Assembly (NCBI RefSeq): GCF_014805625.2
Contig: NW_023998431.1
Coordinates: 5,303,542 to 5,367,541 of the forward strand
Length of the DNA: 64,000 nucleotides
Source: Glossina fuscipes
Lineage: Eukaryota > Arthropoda > Insecta > Diptera > Glossinidae
Direction: 5' to 3'
Shown here piece by piece: positions 23,601 through 34,003 of the stretch. The translations under genes and the position numbers were made by a program. The notes beneath the pieces are model-generated. The model ran no database searches and was not told the origin of the DNA. It saw only the letters and a list, made by a program, of their open reading frames with translations. How positions within the stretch are numbered: position 1 is the first letter of the stretch; every line of letters begins with the position of its first letter.

Positions 23601-25680
23601 GAGGTCACAACTTTGAACTTAAAACATGAGTATCGCATTCTAGTCCTCTTTCAATTTTGAACAAATTTACCTTTCTAGTAGAGGGCGTAGAATCTTTATA
23701 TCCCAATCCCACATGACCTGTGGTATTGAGTATGGATATTAAGTTCGTGTGTGGATGTATGGGCAATACCCAGAAGGATTTAAGATGGACACAACTTATA
23801 CGATACTAACCGCCACAGCGTCATCTTCTGAATCGATTTAAATTTATTTGTCGGTCTACTGTCTATCCATATATTTTTATGTATAACATATGAGATATTT
23901 TTGAGATATTTTTGGGAAATTTCGCATACTGACGTGCATTGATCCAAGAATGAGTCCTATTGAATATGAAATGTATCGGATAATTTATACGATCGGTTCT
24001 CTTGTAATGTCCTTTGTTGAAAAAAGAAATTGTAATTTTCAAAATTTCTCGATAAAAATTACCGAATAATGGCATTTTGGATCCCCTTTCATATAGCGCC
24101 TCTTATTCAAAGTGAGGCTCATATATAGCAAAAAGATGCAAATTCGTACATTAGAGTAGTTAAACATCAAACTTTACCGAAGCTTGGATCATGTCGGTCT
24201 ATTTTTTTTCGTATCCCAAAAAATATATACGAGTTCGCATGAATAGTATGCCTTTATATGGGAACGAGATTGAAATTTTAGTACTTTACAATAAAAATAG
24301 GTAAAGTCGAATAGGGTCTTCAAGAACAAAGTTATTTTTGCTTCATTTGGACGACGTCATCTGCAGTTTTTTGAGCTCAGAGGCTTTTACGTTGAAATAG
24401 AGTATAATTTTTGATATCAGTGATGACATGTTATTTTAGGCGAAGTGTATAAGGGACATAAAATTACAATCACGAGTGAATTGGTTTTGTTTGAATATTG
24501 AGAGTATTTCTCACGTCTTTAATATTCTTAAATGTGAATTTCATTTTTAGAGCTTCCTATTTGGAATTATGATGGCAGCTCCACTTATCAGGCGCATGGT
24601 TCTAATTCGGATACCTATTTGCATCCTGTAGCCCTATACAAGGATCCTTTTCGACGTGGCAATCATATATTGGTTATGTGTGATACATATAAATTTGATG
24701 GTACACCAACCGATACAAATCATCGTAAAGGATGTTTGGAAGTTGTTAACAAATGCTTAGATGAACAACCGTGGTTTGGCATTGAACAAGAATATACATT
24801 CCTAGATTTCGATGCACATCCGTTAGGTTGGCCTAAAAATGGTTTTCCCGGACCACAAGGTCCTTATTACTGTGGTGTTGGCGCTAATAAAGTAAATAAA
24901 AAATTCATAAATTATAAAATTGAAATTAATTAAATTCTCTGTTAGGTGTACGCACGAGACGTTGTCGACGCTCATTACAAGGCTTGTTTATATGCTGGCA
25001 TTAAAATATCTGGCACTAACGCCGAAGTAATGCCAGCTCAATGGGAATTTCAAGTTGGACCTTGCCTAGGTATAAGCATTGGAGATGATTTATGGATGGC
25101 CAGATTTCTGCTGCATCGTATTGCTGAGGAGTTTGGTGTAAGTCTTTAATGGAAGAACATGAGAGATGAGAGTATTACTAATAATATTTACCTGACCGCT
25201 TACCTATCTATCAAATCAGATTGTTGCAACTTTAGATCCTAAACCAGTACCGGGTGACTGGAATGGAGCTGGAGCTCATACTAATGTATCCACGAAGGCT
25301 ATGCGTGAAGATGGCGGCATTAAGTAAGATCATTTTATATAATCGTTCAGCAATTAAAATTTTTTGTATTTTCTTTTGTATACACACACAGAGACATTGA
25401 AAATGCTGTAGCAAAGCTGGCTAAAGTGCACGAGAGACATATACGTGCGTATGATCCAAAACAAGGACAAGATAATGCACGTCGTTTAACTGGTAAACAC
25501 GAAACGAGTTCTATTAACGACTTTAGCGCTGGTGTCGCGAATCGCGGCTGTTCCATACGTATACCGCGAGGTGTTAACGATGAAGGCAAAGGCTATTTTG
25601 AAGACCGTCGCCCAAGCTCAAATTGCGATCCATACTCTGTAGTGGAAGCCATACTACGTACTATTTGCTTAGATGAGTGA
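20638..25680 (+). CDS. Gs2: Glutamine synthetase, cytosolic Gs2 type, 5 coding exons
   Basis: It makes glutamine from glutamate, ammonia and ATP in the cytosol. Exons are 20638-20821, 24551-24891, 24946-25137, 25220-25323 and 25392-25680. All are GT-AG and in phase, giving 369 aa, the length of Drosophila Gs2. The N-terminus [20 protein letters not shown] matches cytosolic Gs2, with no mitochondrial presequence as in Gs1. DGSST (Asp about 69) and all expected metal ligands are present: Glu 140 and 142 in GIEQEY, Glu 202 in NAEVMP, Glu 209 in QWEFQ, His 259 in GAGAHTN and Glu 344 in YFEDRRP. The ATP/glutamate-site segments [11 protein letters not shown] and [12 protein letters not shown] are intact. 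Two positions differ from common insect sequence: His at 77 (QAHGSNSD) and Leu at 216 (GPCLGI). The second is variable among eukaryotes and is not a ligand. The enzyme is predicted to be functional. Confidence 0.97.
21930..23175 (+). repeat. Two family-B repeats in tandem inside Gs2 intron 1
   Basis: The first unit, about 21930-22415, contains CCATCCGTCCGTCTACGCAG and GTAAACATTCGC. The second, about 22425-23175, begins with CACCCGTCACCGAAGGATG and runs through GTCTGTCTACCTATGCAATG, CTCCTGGCCGCC, ATCGACTTCAAATTTGAC, GGTTGGCATTGAAAATGAGT and TGGAAGTGACTTAAACTTTG. It ends in CCGAACATAATTTTCTTACT. The second unit is collinear with 60525-61390, which makes these the fullest copies seen. Confidence 0.75.
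23690..24310 (-). repeat. Family-A-like dispersed repeat, inverted and diverged
   Basis: Blocks such as AGTTCGTGTGTGGATGTATG, CCCAGAAGGATTTAAGATGG and the motif ATATGAGATATTTTTGAGAT resemble the reverse complement of the family-A 3' part. Divergence is high, so the boundaries are approximate. Confidence 0.4.
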
Positions 25681-25948
25681 TGTAAATGCCCTTCACCGCA
25701 AAACGGTAGACATAATTACATGACAAGGAATACTTTTTTGTTGTTGTGATTACAAACGGCGACCAAGCGCGCAATGGAGATTTCATATAAAGTTCAGATA
25801 AATTTAAACGCTCAGATTAAACTGAGTTATAGTGAAACCAAAGCGAACAATATATAAAGGAAAATTAGTTAAGATAATAAGCTGGTGAAGCCTTATTAAG
25901 TAATAATTTTTATGTGTTAGCATTATGAACAAATTCCTTTATGATTTA

Positions 25949-25970
25949 AATAAATATCTAAATTAATAAA
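25949..25970 (+). promoter_or_regulatory. Candidate polyadenylation signals of Gs2
   Basis: Two AATAAA hexamers at 25949-25954 and 25965-25970, about 270-290 bases after the stop codon TGA (25678-25680), followed within 30 bases by a GT/T-rich tract. This is a good fit to a fly mRNA 3' end. Confidence 0.65.
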
Positions 25971-26259
25971 TGTTATTATCTGTGCTCCGATCTACTTTTT
26001 TTCACAGTTAATTTTTGTTTAATAAGCGCTTACATATATTTTGATCAGCGACACTAATGCAAAGTAAAGTGGCAGTAAAACAATCAATCGCAGATTTATC
26101 GGACGAAACACAGCTGAAGCTCTCAAGTAACCTTCGAACAGCTTAGCAGTTGTTGCATCACCTGTTTTTAGACGTTAACATCCGATGGAAAAGATCCGAA
26201 GGAGAGAAAATGGATCGGAATTGATTGAAATTGGCATTTCAAACCGGTTTCGAGCCAGG

Positions 26260-26490
26260 TTAGCGCCCTCTGATTACCACTTGTTCAGATCGATCCACCA
26301 TAGCTTGACTGGCATGGGGTTTCGAAAAGCTGAAGAAGTGTGAAAATGGAGCAATGATTGGATTGCTGCCAAATGAATATCGTTCGACAATGTTTGAAAA
26401 TATTTCAGTTAATATATGTAGTAACAGTTTTTCTTAATAAACATCTTTTTCTCGTTAAAAAAATTATCAAAATACGTGTAAGCGCCTAAT
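26260..26490 (+). pseudogene. mariner transposase pseudogene, extreme 3' part
   Basis: GCGCCCTCTGATTACCAC at 26263-26280 encodes APSDYH with the third catalytic Asp. It is followed by LFRSIHHSLTGMGFRKAEE, a stop and W-NDWIAAK. The sequence after it (TTCTTAATAAACATC...GTGTAAGCGCCTAATAAAT) matches the 3' flank of the inverted copy at 15705. The 5' two-thirds of the gene is missing. Confidence 0.75.
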
Positions 26491-27554
26491 AAATAGCGCT
26501 TTTCGTTGCATAAGAATAACGCCATCAACTGAAGCCACTTACATCTTAGGTTTCATTATTCTTTCGCCGAATTTATTAACATATTCCAGTGCCTTCCCTT
26601 AAAAAATCAAAGGCAAGTGTTGATATCACGTTATAATCAATGCGGTTCAAGAGTAGAATGCGAAACTTCGGGTAAAAAATTATATAAAATGCTGAAGTTA
26701 ATCTTAATCTAGCGATTAAGATATGTTATGTAAGTAAGAGAAGATCTATAAAAAAGAAAATTAATTAATTAATAATTAATTAGCAGCTAATTTTTCTTTT
26801 AAATACATCGCCTATTTACAATGATATGCGTTTTCTTTCTCTTCTTCTTCAAATTATTTATATTGTACTATTTATTTATGTTCGCTTAAATAATTATAGG
26901 GTATTTTGAAAGGAGAGTGTGGTATTTAAGACCTTAAAGATGGGAGAATCGTTTCGTAGGATATGAAGAGATAGCGTAGTAATGAGTAGAGAAGTAAAGG
27001 GCATATGACTATCGTAAAATTAATTTGTTGCAGGCAAATTCAGAATTAAACCATAGAGATAAGAGTAAGCTCGTATTGGCTTTCAATCTCGGATGCTAAT
27101 AAGTGACTCGGATGCTGATAAATATCGGACAAGAGCATATGAATTATGATTTTGATTACTTTATCATTGTCGCTAAAATTAACCTTTATCCCAATCTTTA
27201 ACGCATATGAAAGGATGAAGGGTATCGCCATCCCCACAGATTCACCAGCTGCGTTTTTATTTGGCGTGAAATTCATAAAAAAAAGAGCCTATTAAAGTGT
27301 AGGGATAAAAGATTTTCTTTCATAAAATGGAGACTGCAGTTTGTCTTACTGAGATTTCTTATTACATCTATGGCGGAAAAATAATCTGAAACTCTATTAC
27401 ATTTCTATGCTACAGCCCTTGTCGTACAGGGTACATTAAGCTTTTGCAAATTTTAGCAACATTCGTATAGAAGACGAGTTAAGGTTTTCTTATTTATGAA
27501 GAATCGTTTACTGATTCGATTTAAGCTTGCTCTCCATCCACACAGACCGTAATA

Positions 27555-27945
27555 GTAACAGCAAGTGAAAACACTATAGTGGACAAGGGGCAACCATTAA
27601 ACACCCGACATCAAGCAACAGTTATATATACACAACGAGTTTTCGTAATAAAACGTTCTACGGGGAGTGATCGAAAAAGTGACCCGAATCGAACTATGTT
27701 CAATGGCGTTCGATCTTGTACCGAAAAAAATTGTGACCACTCGATTGAATATAAGAAAACAACACGGACTGACAAGGTAAGAGAGTGATTCTGCGTCTGA
27801 TCTTCGTTTGTTGATGCACAAATTGATGCCGAATCAGTTGATATAATAAAAGATGGGTCTATTCCAAGTCCTTCTTGGCATCGTAAACTATCTGCACAAA
27901 CTTCATATACACTTGCAACCCAAGTGGTGTCGGGTATAACAATTT
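27555..27945 (+). repeat. Composite of family C (inverted end) and family A repeat
   Basis: AAAACACTATAGTGGACAAG near 27570 is the reverse complement of the family-C end. Then CTACGGGGAGTGATCGAAAA matches the family-A block at 17980. The segment ends with ACCCAAGTGGTGTCGGGTAT, the family-A terminus. Confidence 0.6.
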
Positions 27946-28569
27946 AATATAGTGGAATTATTAAAACCTATTGTGTGTATAGAGTGTGCTAAATGTGGGT
28001 ATATAGCACCTTGTAGAACTTAAGACAAAAGCAATTTTTATTATACCAATCGGATCAGATTAATTTTTGATTAGCTTCAGGTTCATGTGTCCGTCGTAAT
28101 AATGCTGATATATGTTCAAAATCGTAAATATCAAAATAAAAAAGTAAAAGTTTGAAAATCTACAAATTGGGAAATTTTTAAATATATATATATTTTTTTA
28201 ATATATACAACTTCTTTTGAAAAAAGGTGTTCTTTATGTACTGTCAGCACAACAAATCACTCAATAAGTCGCGTATCTGACATATACATGACATGATCGT
28301 TGGCAGATTTAAATGATTTCTGAATAGTAGCAATCTTCAAACGACATGTGTCAAAACTTGATGACATTCTTACTATCATTTTATAGGTTAGGTTACGTTC
28401 TTAGTGACGGTACTTTTGGAATTTTCAAAACAATGGAAAAATCTCAAATTCTTTAATTGATTAAATATTTTTTTTTGTGATGGGAGAAAAATAGGTTTAC
28501 AATCAGGGGGTGGGGTTAAAGGATATTATTGCGAATCTACTCTAGCGTGAAAATAAATTTGTGGATTGT

Positions 28570-29130
28570 TTGTCGATTTTAAACGCGGCCATACTAACGT
28601 CCTCTCTCGAGTTTGGTGAACAACATTATATAAAGTGCACAAAAACGTTTTGGAAGGCCAGAAAAGTGGAAAAGTGATGTTGCGTGAACTAGCTGATGCC
28701 TTACCGATATCGAAACATAGTGACTGTATTTACTATTTTACATCAATATTTGTTCACGAGAAAGCTTTGTTGGAAGTGCCTATCGCATTTGTTCACCTTC
28801 AATCAAAAACAGCTGTTTGGAGCAAAGTAGTTTAGGTGAAGTAAGAGGCGTGTTTTCATGCTATATGTGTCAATGGAAGAACCATCGATTTATTGCTACA
28901 CTTTAGAGACAAATTGTATCTCGGTTGGGGCAAGTGAGCAGCAATCGGTAAAAGGCGTCAATTCCATCAAAAGTTCAAAAGCCGGCTGGGAAAGTTATGG
29001 CGTCCGTATTTTGGGATGCGCATGGTATAATATTCATATACTATATTGAAAAGGACAAAGGATCAATAGTGCATATTGCTTAATGTTATTAGTGCGAGTG
29101 AACGACGAAACTATGCAAAAACTGTCATCG
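28570..29130 (+). pseudogene. mariner transposase pseudogene
   Basis: It translates in shifting frames to mariner-like segments. About 28865 reads MEEPSIYCYTLETN, corresponding to the region following the first catalytic motif. At 28985-29050, AGKVMASVFWDAHGIIF contains the second catalytic Asp (FWDAHG). At least two frameshifts and several stops are present, so it cannot make a transposase. Upstream, NDCFSRFKRGHTN and RFGRPEKW resemble the N-terminal DNA-binding part. Confidence 0.75.
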
Positions 29131-29134
29131 ATCC

Positions 29135-29995
29135 TATGAACTTGTAGAGTGATGCGTGATGCGTAATGCGTGCGATGTGAAATTGCAAGATTTCATTCAC
29201 AATTGCAAATTGAAGGAGGAGCGAACTTCTAAAAGATACATGGATGCGTTGCACAAGTATGATCAGGCAATTCTTGCAACTACTTTGATCTTAACTGAAA
29301 TCAGTAGTGTGGTTGTCAGTACTGTCGATTTATTTGCGTCAACTCTTTCGTCTTTGAAAGAATAACCTTTCATATTCTAACATATTTTTGTGAAGGTCAA
29401 ATTTTCCTTCGCGCCGGTTGTAATGAAGGGTGCCCAGAAGCCGCGGGCTTACGCTTGCTCAATGGACGATTATAATTTCATTTTATTTTGAGTTGAAACA
29501 AGTTTTGAACAAACCGCTCCGATTAATCGGGAGATAGACGTAAAGGTATAAACTATTAATAATACATTAGAAGATGATTATCACTTACGCAGTAATATAA
29601 CGCAATGAAAACAAGTTTGCGAACAGCGCTTTACGCTTTTCCTGTAAATATTGCACGCTATATACACATGTACGATGATCAGAAGGAATTAAGAGAAAAT
29701 TCTTTTATAAATGATTTACTTTTAAGTTCTTTATTTAATGATATTTTTGTTGTTTTATTTCTTTGCGGATATAAATATGTTTATTTTTTCTCGTTTCATT
29801 CAAATTAAACATTTATTTTTATAAAGTTTAAAAACATTTTGTAGAATAATTTAAGGTTCTATATAAAATAAACGATAGGAGGATAAAAACATCATCAATA
29901 CACGAGACAGATAAACGTGGCTGGTTCGTTATTGAAAAATTTGAAAAACTGATATAAAAAAAAGTGGTTTATAATAAATGATTGAAGAAAGAACA

Positions 29996-30032
<37 letters not shown>

Positions 30033-32662
30033 TAAATTAAGTAAATTTCAGATAGAATATAGTAATAATTAATTTTTTTTTCCTGACAATAGGGATTTTA
30101 TAGATAATATTATGATTAATTATCTACAATTTTCTAAAGACAAGATTTTTCTTTTATTGTTACAATTCTACTTGTAATTTATAAATAGCTTTAATGCTAA
30201 AGATTTTAATTGCGAATTGGTTTTTTCCATTTTGAAATTTCTCGAATGATTGAGTTACAGTCATTTTTGTAGTATCTTATGTGTTACTTTTACGTTATTT
30301 AATCGTGTAATGGAATTTCAAAAGTACGTTGGACAATCGTGTACCATTTTCTTTGACCCGACCGACTATCTGAAAATTTATGTATATCGGTTAAGTGGAT
30401 TGACCGTCTTGTTTAGGTCAGGTCTACTCCATGGCTTTTCGCAACTGTTAAGAATTTACGAACATGTACGTATATAAATGGACATCGTAGAGAGCGACAT
30501 TTGTTAAGTTTACGATTTTCATAGAACTTTGGAATGTTATTAATGAAAGAAATCAAAAAAAAAAAAACTAATGAATATACATGAAATGATGCAAGAACTT
30601 GTGGTGTCAAAGTAAAGTATTAAGTTTAGTTTAGTGTTAACTATTCAAGTATTAAGTAATATCTATGATCGGTATAAATTAGTAAATTCTATGAAATGTC
30701 TTGTGTAATGTTTGCAATTCTCTTTTAAAAATTCGCAATAAAACAATGTTTCAACGGTATTTGGATTCTACCTACCCCACCGAGGAATTCCTTTTCTCTG
30801 TAACGCCTATAATAAACATGTCATATGTCACGAGTGAGGAGATTCAAACCTACCCAACCCATTAAGTTAAGAAAATTGATATAAGAGGGATTGTAGGCAG
30901 AAAACTTATTTCAACAAAAATATTCTCAAAGATTATACGGAAAGCGCAGTGTAAAATTAATTCCAATCCAACACTGGATACCCTTACATTTTCTCAAAAA
31001 ACTTTGCAATCATAATACGTTGGTGGTAGTGGTGGTGGTGATGGTCATCAAATGTTCGTCCTTAGACGAATATAACATACTTAGGTGTTTAATTTGTATT
31101 TGGCACAATAAGATAATATTGTGTCGGGGGACTATTTATTCTAAAATCTACAATGTTTGTCAATTTCGTAGATATGTTTAATATAAATTAATTAAATGAA
31201 AATGAAATGTTTAGAGACATTCTGTCGAAAAACTTTTAAATAAATTATAAGTCATTTTAGGCATATAAATTTATGCATAAAAGCTATGTTTTATCCGAGA
31301 CGACAAATGAAAATAAAAAATTTTTATTTTCCATAACGACGGCACTACGAATAATGCAATCGTTTTAACTATGTCCAATTGTTTGTATTCTTTATTTGAA
31401 ATGAAAAGTCGAAAATGTTGTTGAAATAAACATGTTATGTATGCCCTTCTCCAGTCTTTTTTTTCAATGCCGCCAAATTAAGATCAAAATGCGTCTGAAT
31501 CGATTCATATGTTCATTAAAAATTGAATATCTGTTTTAAGCGGGCTTAGTGTCGTATATTCTCTTTAGCTCTTTATGCGCGAATGCAATGCTCGCACTTA
31601 AATTTATTTATATTTTTCAATGCATTTATGACTTATGACTTCATAATGCATGAGGGCAAAAACAAAATTCACATAAATTTTTTCAATAATTTTTTTTTTC
31701 CAGGCTGGAAGTCGATGATAGGAATATGTTTGTAAAATTGTATAAAATTCATACATAATGAGAAGCATTGATTGTAGCATTTGAAATTTGTAGGATTGTA
31801 GAGCAGTAAAAGGTTCGTCTGAAAGACAGCACAGTACAGCTTATGCAGTACGCTTATTGGCGACTTGTAGTATTAAAAATTTTTAAAATAATTATTTAAT
31901 ATTACACTAAATATTGCAAAATGCTTAAACAGGAACTAACCTCATAACTTGAGCAGTGTAGGTTTGAACTGTGTGTAAACCAATGATTAAAGTTTATCGT
32001 AACTCGGTTTTTGTGATAGACTCTATAATCGTGGTAATGATTTGGATAAACGAACGCAAACTAATGCAAATCAAAATAGAAGACCAATTTATACAGTTTG
32101 TAATGGTCGTGAGCGAATAAGCTCATGGACGAGAATTCGGGCTGTATGCAAGATAGTATTGATTGATAGTATAGTAGAGTACGTGATTATAGTGAAAATC
32201 GATCGTTTACACACCATGCTAGCCGCGCATTTTTGCAATTTTGAAAAACATTCGAATTCAATAGTGTTGCGATCCAGCAACAGATTAAAGGTAAGAAGTA
32301 GACCAAATGAACCGACTAAGCTTAACTTGATATTTTAGACACACTATTTTATGTACATTACTTATGTCAATCAAGCATTTTATATGTTTTGTGATGCTCT
32401 ACGAGTATTTATAAGAAACAAAGGACGAAATGTTTTTTTTTCAAAATTTCTTGAATCACTTTTTCGAAAATAACTATATATAATGTTAGCTTGGAACTGC
32501 TTCGTGAAAGTTACATATGTTTTGATAAAATAACTTGTAGAATTTGATAAGGTCCCGGATCGGGGTACATCTAATAAAAAATACTTTTTATAGTAAAAAC
32601 TAATCAAGCAAAGTTAGCAAATAATGGATTAAAAATAAAAATTATGTGCGTATTTTCTTCTC

Positions 32663-32696
<34 letters not shown>

Positions 32697-33470
32697 GCTG
32701 AGTATATAAAAACGAAATTGTATTAAAAGCGACGAACACAATCTATATTGCACTTAAAAACTAAAAGCTAAAACTAAAGAGGAAAACTAGTGTTCTTACT
32801 TTTTTTTGTTTAATTTTTTCTTGATTTTGAGTGTTTGGCAGAATTTTATAGATTTTTTGTCAATAAACCAATGTGTAGTTCTCTATAGTTTTTAGATTGT
32901 ATTAAAGAGTTCACAAATATGTTCACTTTCAAATTTGGCAACACATATCGTTTCGAAATTCGATACAATTTTATCTTAGTTTTTAACCTTAATTTTTTTT
33001 ATAAATTTGAGACTAAACTTGAACTACGTTATATTATTCGTTTAAGATAATATTAATGTACCGTTGATATTTTGAAAAGAATTTTATGATTATTGTGCGA
33101 TTCTAACACAAATCCTCAAGCATGCAATAATAAATCTTATTTGATTAAAATTTAACGCATGAACTTTATAGGGATTTTTTTTCTTTCCTTTTTTTAATTC
33201 TTTTTTTTTTTTTTTGAAAACTCTAACGCTTTTATACTTTGCTATATTTCTCAATGATTTTTCTAATTGTTATCATAATTAATTGTGTATAGAATGTTTT
33301 TCGTAAAAGTAAAAGAAAAAGAAAAGAAAAAAAAAAAAAAACAATTGTAATTATATAACAAACATTATAAATATGCAGTACAAGAAAATGTAATATCAAA
33401 AAAGTTTTTTGTATGCAATACGATCACAAATTATATGAATCTTTTAAGTATAACAAAACAGCTATAATTA

Positions 33471-33474
<4 letters not shown>
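29135..33474. other. AT-rich intergenic DNA between mariner remnant and gap
   Basis: No host gene is recognised. Short open frames (29156-29365, 29605-29808, 32042-32338) have no recognisable similarity. It contains a (CT)n tract, a T run at about 32667-32696 and other homopolymers. Confidence 0.5.
29998..30029. repeat. (CT)n microsatellite
   Basis: About 15 uninterrupted CT/TC units. On the opposite strand this is a GA repeat, the type bound by GAGA factor in flies, but no promoter is evident nearby. Confidence 0.9.
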
Positions 33475-33517
<43 letters not shown>

Positions 33518-33917
33518 NNNNNNNNNNNNNNNNNNNNNNNNNNNNNNNNNNNNNNNNNNNNNNNNNNNNNNNNNNNNNNNNNNNNNNNNNNNNNNNNNNN
33601 NNNNNNNNNNNNNNNNNNNNNNNNNNNNNNNNNNNNNNNNNNNNNNNNNNNNNNNNNNNNNNNNNNNNNNNNNNNNNNNNNNNNNNNNNNNNNNNNNNNN
33701 NNNNNNNNNNNNNNNNNNNNNNNNNNNNNNNNNNNNNNNNNNNNNNNNNNNNNNNNNNNNNNNNNNNNNNNNNNNNNNNNNNNNNNNNNNNNNNNNNNNN
33801 NNNNNNNNNNNNNNNNNNNNNNNNNNNNNNNNNNNNNNNNNNNNNNNNNNNNNNNNNNNNNNNNNNNNNNNNNNNNNNNNNNNNNNNNNNNNNNNNNNNN
33901 NNNNNNNNNNNNNNNNN
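33475..33917. other. T homopolymer and 400-N assembly gap
   Basis: A run of 43 T (33475-33517) leads directly into exactly 400 N (33518-33917). The gap lies about 85 bases beyond the Evi5 stop codon in the direction of transcription, so it hides part of the Evi5 3' UTR or the start of intergenic DNA. The open frames that appear to run through the N block are artefacts. Confidence 0.95.
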
Positions 33918-34003
33918 AATTTATTTTCATTTTTCTTTTGCAATTTAATTTTTGCCAGATTTTATATTATAAATAATTTTAAAAAAATTATTATCAATAA
34001 ATA

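Larger units (their letters stand above)
20822..24550 (+). other. Gs2 intron 1 (3.7 kb)
   Basis: The donor is GTAATG at 20822 and the acceptor TTTTTAG ends at 24550. A split Glu codon (G+AG) links exon 1 to [11 protein letters not shown]. The intron is largely made of family-B repeats (about 21930-22415 and 22425-23175) and inverted A-like sequence (about 23690-24310). The part at 20822-21900 shows only AT-rich DNA and a short (CA)n tract near 21535. Confidence 0.8.

Noticed and set aside
25066..25068. Leu codon in Gs2 at the position that is Glu in GPCEGI of many animal glutamine synthetases, at first suspected as loss of a metal ligand
   Set aside because: Counting along the family shows the ligands are the Glu in NAEVMP and the Glu in QWEFQ, both present here. 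The GPC-x-GI position is Val or Thr in plants and yeast, so Leu is tolerable.
28384..28400. GGTTAGGTTACG resembling an insect telomere-like TTAGG repeat
   Set aside because: Only two imperfect units. Such GGTTAGG stretches are common in fly intergenic DNA.
33413..33976. Open frames of 168-187 codons across the N block
   Set aside because: They consist of a homopolymer plus N and have no information content.
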